DNA of 64,000 nucleotides, taken from the IMG/VR virus record IMGVR_UViG_3300048999_000166, positions 1-64,000 of that record; one strand, written 5' to 3'. The position numbers and the translations under genes were made by a program. Source of the DNA: a virus. Below the pieces are notes generated by a model. It saw only the letters and a program-made list of their open reading frames with translations. It did no database searches and was not told the origin of the DNA. Positions within the stretch are counted from its first letter, which is position 1. Each line of letters starts with the position of its first letter. Of this stretch, positions 47,364 through 54,307 are shown one piece after another.

Positions 47364-47864
47364 ATGACTGCTTACTTGTGTAGAAATGATCAGAGCAACA
47401 TAGTGGGTGGCAGTATCGCCATTCGTGCGGTTAACTACGAAATTCGTCTTAATATCGTTAATATTTGGACGTGGACCGGTGCCGGAGTGTGTAAAATTTA
47501 CCGGCACGAGAATTCCACCATAACTGGTGGGACCACGATACCAATTGCGGCTCTTCGTCACGGGGCCCCGGCTGCGTCAGCCACCGCAAAACTCGGCGTT
47601 GTCGGGTCGGGCCTGACGCTGACGGGCACCCAGAGGGTGCTTGGTTCTACATATGTGGCGACTGGTGAGACGTCGAGCATTGTGGGCACCTCGGTGATCA
47701 ATACCTACCCGGGACAGACCGGGCAGCTTCAGTCTCCGTTGACGCTTACGATAACCCCCGGAAGTGTCCTTCGCATTGGTCCGCCTGCCGGTGGACCGAT
47801 CATCGACTACGCCAATGGCGTCGAGATTTACTTCGAGGAGCTGCGGCTCACGGGCAGTTCTTGA
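47364..47864 (+). CDS. Beta-sandwich-like virion protein, paralogue A
   Basis: A 166-residue protein sharing SIAIRAVNYEIRLN, ALRHGAPAASATA, VLGSTYVATGETSS, LTLTITPGSVLRI and IYFEELRLTGSS with the next gene; the two are clear tandem duplicates. Lower GC than the core tail genes. Likely trimeric fibre tip or decoration; function unknown. Confidence 0.7.
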   Translation: MTAYLCRNDQSNIVGGSIAIRAVNYEIRLNIVNIWTWTGAGVCKIYRHENSTITGGTTIPIAALRHGAPAASATAKLGVVGSGLTLTGTQRVLGSTYVATGETSSIVGTSVINTYPGQTGQLQSPLTLTITPGSVLRIGPPAGGPIIDYANGVEIYFEELRLTGSS

Positions 47865-47879
47865 GGCGGCAATGTCAAT

Positions 47880-48395
47880 ATGACTGGATATTACGTAGGA
47901 TTTGACCAATCGGTAGACGGCGCTTCCATGGCTATCAGAGCGGTTACCTATGAATTACGCATCGCTCAAATCACTTTCTGGAACGTTAGCTCAGGCGGCT
48001 TCGTACTAAACATAAATAGACGCACCGGCTCGTCATTAAGCGGCGGTAGTGCTCTCGACGTTGTTCCTCTTAGACAGGGCGCGCCAGCCGCGACGTGTAC
48101 GGCTCGGGTTGGTACTTCCTTGACCGTATCCGGCACCAATACCGTAGTTGGTAGCACATACGTACCTCCCGGAGAGACGTCATCTTTGTACGTATCAGGG
48201 CCGGTTGTTTCCGTTCTCCACACCTATCCTGGGTCGACCGCAAACGCCAATTCTCCGCTGCCACTGACGATCTCTCCCGGCAGCGTCCTGCAGATCGCTG
48301 GTGGATTCTCACAAACAACCCAGTACGGGGGTCTGTATACCGCCATGGGTTGCAACATCTACTTCGACGAGCTGCGCCTACCGGGAAGTTACTAA
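47880..48395 (+). CDS. Beta-sandwich-like virion protein, paralogue B
   Basis: A 171-residue duplicate of the previous gene: SMAIRAVTYELRIA, PLRQGAPAATCTA, VVGSTYVPPGETSS, LPLTISPGSVLQI, IYFDELRLPGSY. Divergence between the copies is large outside these blocks, so the duplication is old or under diversifying selection, as expected for surface-exposed parts. Confidence 0.7.
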   Translation: MTGYYVGFDQSVDGASMAIRAVTYELRIAQITFWNVSSGGFVLNINRRTGSSLSGGSALDVVPLRQGAPAATCTARVGTSLTVSGTNTVVGSTYVPPGETSSLYVSGPVVSVLHTYPGSTANANSPLPLTISPGSVLQIAGGFSQTTQYGGLYTAMGCNIYFDELRLPGSY

Positions 48396-48427
48396 ATGTC
48401 CATTAGCGAAGATTGGGGGCAAATGCT

Positions 48428-48877
48428 TTGGCTAACTTTGTATTCCCATGCGCGAAGGGCCGCTTTGTAGAGAAGTACTCTTTATTGACCGGTAGCGACA
48501 ACATCGTCGTGGTGCTTCTCCAGTCCACCGGCCTCCAGGCGGACGCCACGCTCGCCGGCTACACGAACCTCGGGGCTCTCCTGGCGGCCACATCGGACGA
48601 GGCGACGTTCACGAACTACGCACGCATCATCCTGGCCAGCGGCAACATCACTATCACGACCACGACCACCGTCACAGTTTCTCTGACCGGCAACCTGGTG
48701 TGGAACTCCGCCGGTGGGGCGCTGAACAACGTCCTCGGGGCAGCTTTGACCTGCTATCGCCCGACGTCGGGCTCGGCGGACTCCGCGATCATCCCGCTGA
48801 CCAAGCACGACTTCAGCACCACGACGGCGGGCGGCAACCTGACGGGCACGGTCACCACGATCGCTACGGCGGTGTGA
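48428..48877 (+). CDS. Conserved virion protein of the tail region
   Basis: A 149-residue protein starting at TTG 48428 after GGGGG, giving MANFVFPCAKGRFVEKY, a start I know from many actinophage minor tail proteins. The body (GLQADATLAGYTNLGALLAATSDEATFTNYAR ... VWNSAGGALNNVLGAALTCY) matches that group, usually annotated as hypothetical. TTG 48413 is the alternative. Confidence 0.7.
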   Translation: MANFVFPCAKGRFVEKYSLLTGSDNIVVVLLQSTGLQADATLAGYTNLGALLAATSDEATFTNYARIILASGNITITTTTTVTVSLTGNLVWNSAGGALNNVLGAALTCYRPTSGSADSAIIPLTKHDFSTTTAGGNLTGTVTTIATAV

Positions 48878-48880
48878 ACC

Positions 48881-50209
48881 ATGGCCGAGACCGATACCGC
48901 CTCGACGATCACCCCGAGTCTCTCGACGGCCAGCACCTTCGCCATCGGTGCCGCCCGCGAGACCGACACCGCCGGCCCGGCCTACAACACGCTGTTCGGG
49001 TTCTGGGTCAGCGACCCGCTGCTGCTGCCCGGCACCCCGGTCACCGCGTCGGTGGTCCGCTGGAGCGCGACCGTACCCGCCGGCACCACGCTCACGGTCG
49101 AGACCAGTATCAACAACGGGGCGAGCTGGGACCTCGCGGCCAACAACGCTCCCATCCCGCGGCTGCACGAGGGTGATACTACGACCCGGTTCGTGCTGGC
49201 ACGGGTCACCTTGACCCGTGCGACCGCAGGGACTACCTCCCCGAAGGTCACTTCCTTCGAAATGGACGTCTCGCTGGACGCGAGCACGGACGAGATTGTC
49301 CCGTTGGGACACGGAATGATCGACAAAGTTACGGTCAGATCCGTCGCTGGGTCGACCGGAGCCGGTAGCTCGACGAGCGCTCCTTCATCTAGTGCGGTCA
49401 CCGCCAAAGGCGGCGGTCAGATGGGGGCGAGCACCTCTCTACTGGTGCATGTCACTGATCTAGGCCGGGCCATTAAGCGAAACGTGTGGCAAGAGCCCTA
49501 CACCGTGGCGGCCGGAATTAATTACGCCGACGCCGCGAAAGCGATGGTGCTGGACAGGCTCCCTTCTCAGAAAGACTTCTCCCTTTCGTCGACCACTCGT
49601 GTGTTGCCGGATGTCGTTGTCTATGGCATGAACCAGGGCGGCGACCCCTGGCAGGACATCATGGAGCTGGCGACCGCGATCGGGTTCGAAGCTTATTTCG
49701 ACCCATCGGGAGTCTTCGTGTTCCGTCCAGTTCCTGACCCCTCTACCGGCGATCCGGTATGGGTGTTCGATGAGGACTCGAACCCGCTGGTGTCGGAGTC
49801 TTCCCGGGAACTGAGCGACGATCAGACGTTCAATCATATCGTCGTCATCGGTCAATCAACGTCCTCGCAGAATGCGGTTAACGCGGAAGCGTTCGACAAC
49901 AACCCGAACTCACCGACATATATTCTCGGACCGTACGGATCGGTATCGGAGCGATTGACATTCTCGCTCATCACTACCGCCGATCAAGCACAGGCCGCCG
50001 CCAACGCCATTCTCAGCAACTCGATTGGCGCTTCTGACCAGGTCACGATCACCTGCGTGCCTCACCCGGCGTTGGAGCCGGGAGACATCGTCAAGATCAA
50101 AATTGGTGACGCCAACGTCGATGGTAACTACATGATCAATTCCATGACGACGTCGTTGTCCTCCGCTGACCCACAGCAGCTCGTGTGCTTCCGCCAGTCC
50201 ACCAAGTGA
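48881..50209 (+). CDS. C-terminal part of the split DUF5047-type tail protein
   Basis: A 442-residue protein. The first 140 residues form a beta domain with sugar-binding-like features (TVETSINNGASWDLAANNAPIPRL). From EIVPLGHGMIDKVTVRS onward it continues the DUF5047-type chain begun at 45710: GRAIKRNVWQEPYTVAAGINYADAAKAM, QGGDPWQDIMELATAIGFEAYFDPSGVFVFRPVP, EPGDIVKIKIGDANVDGNYMI. Probably a baseplate hub-like component. Confidence 0.75.
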   Translation: MAETDTASTITPSLSTASTFAIGAARETDTAGPAYNTLFGFWVSDPLLLPGTPVTASVVRWSATVPAGTTLTVETSINNGASWDLAANNAPIPRLHEGDTTTRFVLARVTLTRATAGTTSPKVTSFEMDVSLDASTDEIVPLGHGMIDKVTVRSVAGSTGAGSSTSAPSSSAVTAKGGGQMGASTSLLVHVTDLGRAIKRNVWQEPYTVAAGINYADAAKAMVLDRLPSQKDFSLSSTTRVLPDVVVYGMNQGGDPWQDIMELATAIGFEAYFDPSGVFVFRPVPDPSTGDPVWVFDEDSNPLVSESSRELSDDQTFNHIVVIGQSTSSQNAVNAEAFDNNPNSPTYILGPYGSVSERLTFSLITTADQAQAAANAILSNSIGASDQVTITCVPHPALEPGDIVKIKIGDANVDGNYMINSMTTSLSSADPQQLVCFRQSTK

Positions 50210-50218
50210 GGAGTGACC

Positions 50219-50530
50219 ATGGACGCTGCTATCGCCCGGCTGGCTCGCAACATCAAGCGCGGCGGGAACTCTACGGCGTGGGTGCCGCGCGATCAGCGCG
50301 TCTCGATGCATCTCGGGTCGATCGGGAACGTCGATCTGTTCAACGGGATCGTCGACTTCGAGTACAACGACCCGAGCGGGCTGGTAATCCCCGGGGTGAC
50401 CTTCCTGCAGACCTACTCGGCCTCGAACCCCCCAGCCCAGGGGCACACCGTCTGGCTGCAGCACTTCGGTACTGACGTCATGGTGATGGGCCAGCAGGTG
50501 AACCCGACGAACATCGTTATTCCATCATGA
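50219..50530 (+). CDS. Minor tail protein
   Basis: A 103-residue protein from ATG 50219 behind GAGGAG. TAWVPRDQRVSMHLGSIGNVDLFNGIVDFEYNDPS is beta-rich; it follows the hub-like gene as in other actinophages. Precise role unknown. Confidence 0.65.
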   Translation: MDAAIARLARNIKRGGNSTAWVPRDQRVSMHLGSIGNVDLFNGIVDFEYNDPSGLVIPGVTFLQTYSASNPPAQGHTVWLQHFGTDVMVMGQQVNPTNIVIPS

Positions 50531-50925
50531 TGACGGAGTGTTCCGATTCCAAGCTCGCCGTCCTGGTCTTCAATCTGTTCATCCCGCAGGGCGCCGACTG
50601 GCCGGGCATCAACTACCCGATCATCGGGCCCGACGGTGAGCCCTACGACCTGACCGGGTGCACCGCCAAGGCACAGATCCGGGCGCACCCAACGTCGGAT
50701 GAAATCTTCTTCACCTGGTCGACCAGTCCTACCACTGGCCAGGGGCTGATCACGCTCACCGGCACCACCTTGAATATCCGCCTGCTGGCCACGGAATCAG
50801 CTCCGTGGTTCTTTACTCAAGGCGCCTACGACATATTGCTCACCAATCCGGCTGCGCCGGTGGGGTTGCGCGTGTCGCGGGTGGCCATGGGTTCCGTCAC
50901 CGTCTCCCCCGAGGTTACTCAATGA
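50527..50925 (+). CDS. Minor tail / baseplate wedge-like protein
   Basis: A 132-residue protein (ATGA overlap). PQGADWPGINYPIIGPDGEPYDLTGCTAKAQIRAHPTSDEIFFTW fits the small tail-protein type in which Pro/Asp-rich loops precede a beta domain resembling phage BppU or fibre-anchor N termini. Role inferred from position. Confidence 0.65.
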   Translation: MMTECSDSKLAVLVFNLFIPQGADWPGINYPIIGPDGEPYDLTGCTAKAQIRAHPTSDEIFFTWSTSPTTGQGLITLTGTTLNIRLLATESAPWFFTQGAYDILLTNPAAPVGLRVSRVAMGSVTVSPEVTQ

Positions 50926-51131
50926 GTGTTAAGCGTACGTGCATTTACTGCAACCAGGAAGATGACCACCCCAAGCACGAACGAATTCTTCCTGGGTTCG
51001 TTTCGGTGTACGGGCACATGGATTGCTGCGCGACGGCCACTGATTGTGAGTTGTGCGGTCCCGTAGTGAAGTCCGCTAACGGAAAGCGCGGAGAAGACCT
51101 TCGCGCGCACATCATGAATGGGGAGGGCTAA
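50922..51131 (+). CDS. Small zinc-finger protein in the tail operon
   Basis: A 69-residue protein (ATGA overlap). CIYCNQEDDHPKHERILPG, then HMDCCATATDCELCG, gives several Cys/His pairs for one or two zinc sites. It is unusual among tail genes. AT-richer than its neighbours. Function unknown. Confidence 0.65.
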   Translation: MSVKRTCIYCNQEDDHPKHERILPGFVSVYGHMDCCATATDCELCGPVVKSANGKRGEDLRAHIMNGEG

Positions 51132-51134
51132 CTC

Positions 51135-51449
51135 GTGCCCCGTGACGTGAACACGTTTACCATCGGTCCCGCCGGAGCCGTACTGGAACTAGGGTCACAG
51201 ATCCCGCAAGACGGTCTAGTGCATCTAAAAAACCTTGGACCGAATGTGGTGTGGCTGCACGATACCTTTGCGGGATCCGGCGTCACGGTTTCCGATGGTC
51301 ATGAGGGGGACAATTCTTATCCAATGTGCCCTGGGGATTCGGTAAAGGTTCGTGTCCCGGAATACCCAGTTCCGGCTGAGACCCTAGTCCCAGCAGTGAC
51401 GTCTATTACCACTGGATCAACTGTCGTATTTATCGTGGAAGGTAGCTAA
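51135..51449 (+). CDS. Hypothetical tail protein
   Basis: A 104-residue protein with GTG start behind GGGAGG. Beta-rich (VLELGSQIPQDGLVHLKNLGPNVVWLHD ... VKVRVPEYPVPAE). Probably a small structural or assembly protein. No family recognised. Confidence 0.65.
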   Translation: MPRDVNTFTIGPAGAVLELGSQIPQDGLVHLKNLGPNVVWLHDTFAGSGVTVSDGHEGDNSYPMCPGDSVKVRVPEYPVPAETLVPAVTSITTGSTVVFIVEGS

Positions 51450-51453
51450 CCTC

Positions 51454-51849
51454 ATGGGAAACGTTGTCATTGTCGAGGCGAACAAGCTCCTGACCTCTAG
51501 CGTGACGGGGGCGGCGTACACCGCCGCGACCACCCCGGTCAATCTGGCGCTAACGACCGGCACCGTGGGTGACGGCACCACGGCTGGCACAGAGGTGACC
51601 GGCGGCTCCTACGCGCGCGTGACCACGGCTAGCGGCTGGGGGACCGCATCCGCCGGATCTATCACCAACACCGGAACATTCAGCTTCACCAACATGCCTG
51701 GGCCTATCACTATCACGGGAATCGAGCTGTGGGACTCGGCCGGCACTCCGATTCGGAGGTGGTTCGGGGCGTTGACCGCCAGCAAGACCGTGAACTCGGG
51801 CGATACGGTGACCTTCGCCGCGTCCAGCATCGTGATCTCGCTGACGTAG
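51454..51849 (+). CDS. Beta-rich tail protein
   Basis: A 131-residue protein (TITGIELWDSAGTPIRRWFGALTASKTVNSGDTVTFAASSIVISLT) of the kind seen in phage tail accessory proteins with an 'IelwD..gt..rrwfg...a..v..GdtvtfaagsivislT' ending. Probably a virion surface component. Confidence 0.7.
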   Translation: MGNVVIVEANKLLTSSVTGAAYTAATTPVNLALTTGTVGDGTTAGTEVTGGSYARVTTASGWGTASAGSITNTGTFSFTNMPGPITITGIELWDSAGTPIRRWFGALTASKTVNSGDTVTFAASSIVISLT

Positions 51850-51853
51850 GTCA

Positions 51854-52687
51854 GTGGCTATTTCGAACATCAGGTGGGGCGCCGCCGCGATAGGGGCCAA
51901 CACGGGCGCGGACGGCGTCACCCCGCAAACGCGTACGGCGGCGTTTCCTACGGCCGGAAACGCCCCAGTTCAGGGGGACCTGCTGGTCGTGGTGGCCAGG
52001 TCTTGGCGCATTGGCGCTAACCCGACCACTTCGTATCCGTCCACAGTGCTAGCCGACACGGCCACCAACTCGGCGGGTTGGCAAAACACAACTACTGATG
52101 GTGTCGGCAATCCCAGCACTACCCCCACTGGAACATTGGTGACGCACGCCATTCGTCACCGCCTCTACTACAACTGGTATACGGCGGATATGGCCGAGCC
52201 GGTATTTACCTACCTGGCCGGTACGGCCACTGACTATTGGACAGTTCAACTGGTGGCCATGAGCGGGGCATTCATTGGGGGCAGCCCGTTTGATCAGTAC
52301 GGCGTCTTAACGGCAGCAGCGGCGAACAATACGACCACGATCGGTCCGGCTCCCGCGCTGCCCAACCCAGTGCCGGCCGGCGGGGTTGTCGTTGTGCTGA
52401 TGGACAAGGAGTTTCCACTCTCAACCGGATCAGTGCCCACCGTGACCGGTGATGGTCTGACCTGGAACGAGGGGTCCGAGAGCGGCGTGGTGGCGGCAGG
52501 TTTCGGGTGGGCAAATGACTGGGCGCTAGTGCCGGCCGCGACCACCGTGACCGCGAAGCAGGCCACCATCACTACCGCCACGACCGGCAAGGGTCTGGGA
52601 CACATGTTTTCGATTCTCCCGGCCAGCCCGCTCCGCTCATCCTCCACCAACCTCAATGTGCCCGTCCGCCGCGCTAGCGTCATCTGA
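51854..52687 (+). CDS. Virion protein sharing a domain with the 59053 lyase
   Basis: A 277-residue protein with GTG start. The half containing GDGLTWNEGSESG ... NDWALVPAATTVTAKQATITT parallels SDGLTWAAGGVSN ... HDWAIVPSNAGQAIPAKQAAATIS in the PL7 lyase protein, so both carry a common attachment or oligomer domain. It ends in a basic RRAS segment. No enzyme motif here. Confidence 0.7.
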   Translation: MAISNIRWGAAAIGANTGADGVTPQTRTAAFPTAGNAPVQGDLLVVVARSWRIGANPTTSYPSTVLADTATNSAGWQNTTTDGVGNPSTTPTGTLVTHAIRHRLYYNWYTADMAEPVFTYLAGTATDYWTVQLVAMSGAFIGGSPFDQYGVLTAAAANNTTTIGPAPALPNPVPAGGVVVVLMDKEFPLSTGSVPTVTGDGLTWNEGSESGVVAAGFGWANDWALVPAATTVTAKQATITTATTGKGLGHMFSILPASPLRSSSTNLNVPVRRASVI

Positions 52688-52699
52688 GAGGCGGGGCCG

Positions 52700-53398
52700 G
52701 TGGCTAACGACCTGATCACCGTCAACGCAACGGCGCTATGGAATGCCGGTGGGACCGGTCTCAAGACACTGTCGGTGACGCCCAGTGCGGTCGGTGCCCT
52801 GATGATCCTGGCGACATCCGCGGGCAGCAATACCGCCAACAGTGCGGTGTCGGGCGGCGGCTGCCCGGCCAGCGGGTCCGGGACGGCCGGTGCGTGGCAT
52901 CTCATCGCGGGTCCGGTCAGCAGCACCACTCCGTGGCTGACCGAACTATGGATGGGTGTCGTCACCACGGCGGGAGCGGCGACCATCACCATCACCAACA
53001 CCTCGTCCGGCACAAACCGGCTCAACTGCAAGGAGTTCACCGCGGGGGGCGGGGCTGGCACTCGCTGGACCCAGGACGGCGCGGGCGGCACCAAGACGAA
53101 CACCACCGCGACCGTGGTCACGTTCCCGACGCTGACTCCGTCCGGGCCGAACCGGCTCTACGTCGGGTTCGGCCTCAACGGCACCGGCCAGACCACCGGT
53201 GCGACCGCGGGATATACGGTCGAGCTGGACCCCGGCACGAACCCGTACATCCGTAACCCGAGCGTGGCGTCGGCGCAGACCCCGACCACGGTCACCTCGT
53301 CGAGCCCGTCTGTCGCGGTGGCGGCTCTGATCAAGGCGGATAACCCGTTCACGCCGCAATACAGCAACGTCGGCATTCGACGTTCGAGCCTTTACTGA
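52700..53398 (+). CDS. Gly/Thr-rich virion protein
   Basis: A 232-residue protein with GTG start. Repetitive short strands (LMILATSAGSNTANSAVSGGG ... TTAGAATITITNTSSGTNRL ... RLYVGFGLNGTGQTTGATAGY) and a final VGIRRSSLY like the ends of the neighbouring virion proteins. Similar in layout to the previous gene. Probably a tail fibre or surface protein. Confidence 0.65.
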   Translation: MANDLITVNATALWNAGGTGLKTLSVTPSAVGALMILATSAGSNTANSAVSGGGCPASGSGTAGAWHLIAGPVSSTTPWLTELWMGVVTTAGAATITITNTSSGTNRLNCKEFTAGGGAGTRWTQDGAGGTKTNTTATVVTFPTLTPSGPNRLYVGFGLNGTGQTTGATAGYTVELDPGTNPYIRNPSVASAQTPTTVTSSSPSVAVAALIKADNPFTPQYSNVGIRRSSLY

Positions 53399-53415
53399 AC
53401 TGTGAGGTCGACATA

Positions 53416-53763
53416 GTGTTTGACGTGGAACGAATTTTGACTGCGACGTTGTCTTTCGCGCCAGCAGCTCCTGGCGGATCTGATGCTTATGTGGTAATTA
53501 ACTTACCTGCGGGAGAAACCAGAGATCCAGATCCTATCTTCTCAACGGTAGTCCCCGTCGATCCAGCCGACATTCACTTCTTTACCTTTCGATTCGTAGG
53601 TGGCGTCCCTGGCGTCGACGTGCCGCCATGGGCAGCGTATACCAACACGCGGTCGGTGGCTCTGCAGTATTACTCTACCGCGCCAGGGCCGATCGACTGC
53701 AACGTTCGTCTGTTCTTTGGGGATAGCGACTACATTGTCACTACCTACTGGGAGACCTCCTAA
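53416..53763 (+). CDS. Hypothetical virion protein, lower GC
   Basis: A 115-residue protein with GTG start. Beta-rich with many Pro and Tyr (FDVERILTATLSFAPAAPGG ... AYTNTRSVALQYYSTAPGPIDCNVRLFFGDSDY). More AT-rich codons than the neighbours suggest separate acquisition with the next gene. No family recognised. Confidence 0.6.
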   Translation: MFDVERILTATLSFAPAAPGGSDAYVVINLPAGETRDPDPIFSTVVPVDPADIHFFTFRFVGGVPGVDVPPWAAYTNTRSVALQYYSTAPGPIDCNVRLFFGDSDYIVTTYWETS

Positions 53764-54278
53764 TGGCCGCTCCTTGTTACATCATGTGGAATGGGACTAC
53801 CACTGCCCTAACCGCAGCCATTTCCGGACAAACCACCGGTACTGCATTTAAGACCATGATGCAGCTAAAGCCTGGCACCCCCAAGGTGCGCATTGTCGAG
53901 TGGGGGTATTCCTTCGAGACCGTACCTACCGCGATGGTCCGCGTGGAGCTGGTTGAGACCGGCACGGTCGGGGCCACCCTTACGGGAACCGGTGGAGCTG
54001 CGGGAACTCCACAGAATTACAACGACGTGACGGGGCCCGCATCTCAAGCCGCTACGGGGACGTCCGCCTCGGGCTTCTCGGGTTCCGCAATAAATACCTC
54101 TGAGGGTACCGTTGCTGCATCTCGCTTGCTAGCGTATCAAGAGGAGTGGGGTTCTCAATTTAAGCAACAGTTTCCGCTGGGTCGGGAACCGGAGGTTAAC
54201 GGCGCCAACTTCCTGCGCATTAGGGCGACCACTACAGCTGCGGTGAATATGACGTGCTACATCATCTGGGAAGAGTGA
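53763..54278 (+). CDS. Hypothetical virion protein
   Basis: A 171-residue protein overlapping the previous stop. YIMWNGTTTALTAAISGQTTGTAFKTMMQLKPGTPKVRIVEWGYSF, followed by FPLGREPEVNGANFLRIRATTTAAVNMTCYIIWEE, is a pattern I associate with actinophage proteins of unknown function near tail fibres. It is likely a beta-sandwich virion protein. Confidence 0.65.
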   Translation: MAAPCYIMWNGTTTALTAAISGQTTGTAFKTMMQLKPGTPKVRIVEWGYSFETVPTAMVRVELVETGTVGATLTGTGGAAGTPQNYNDVTGPASQAATGTSASGFSGSAINTSEGTVAASRLLAYQEEWGSQFKQQFPLGREPEVNGANFLRIRATTTAAVNMTCYIIWEE

Positions 54279-54307
54279 GCCCAACCGTCGTAAGGGGGTA
54301 ATGGTCG

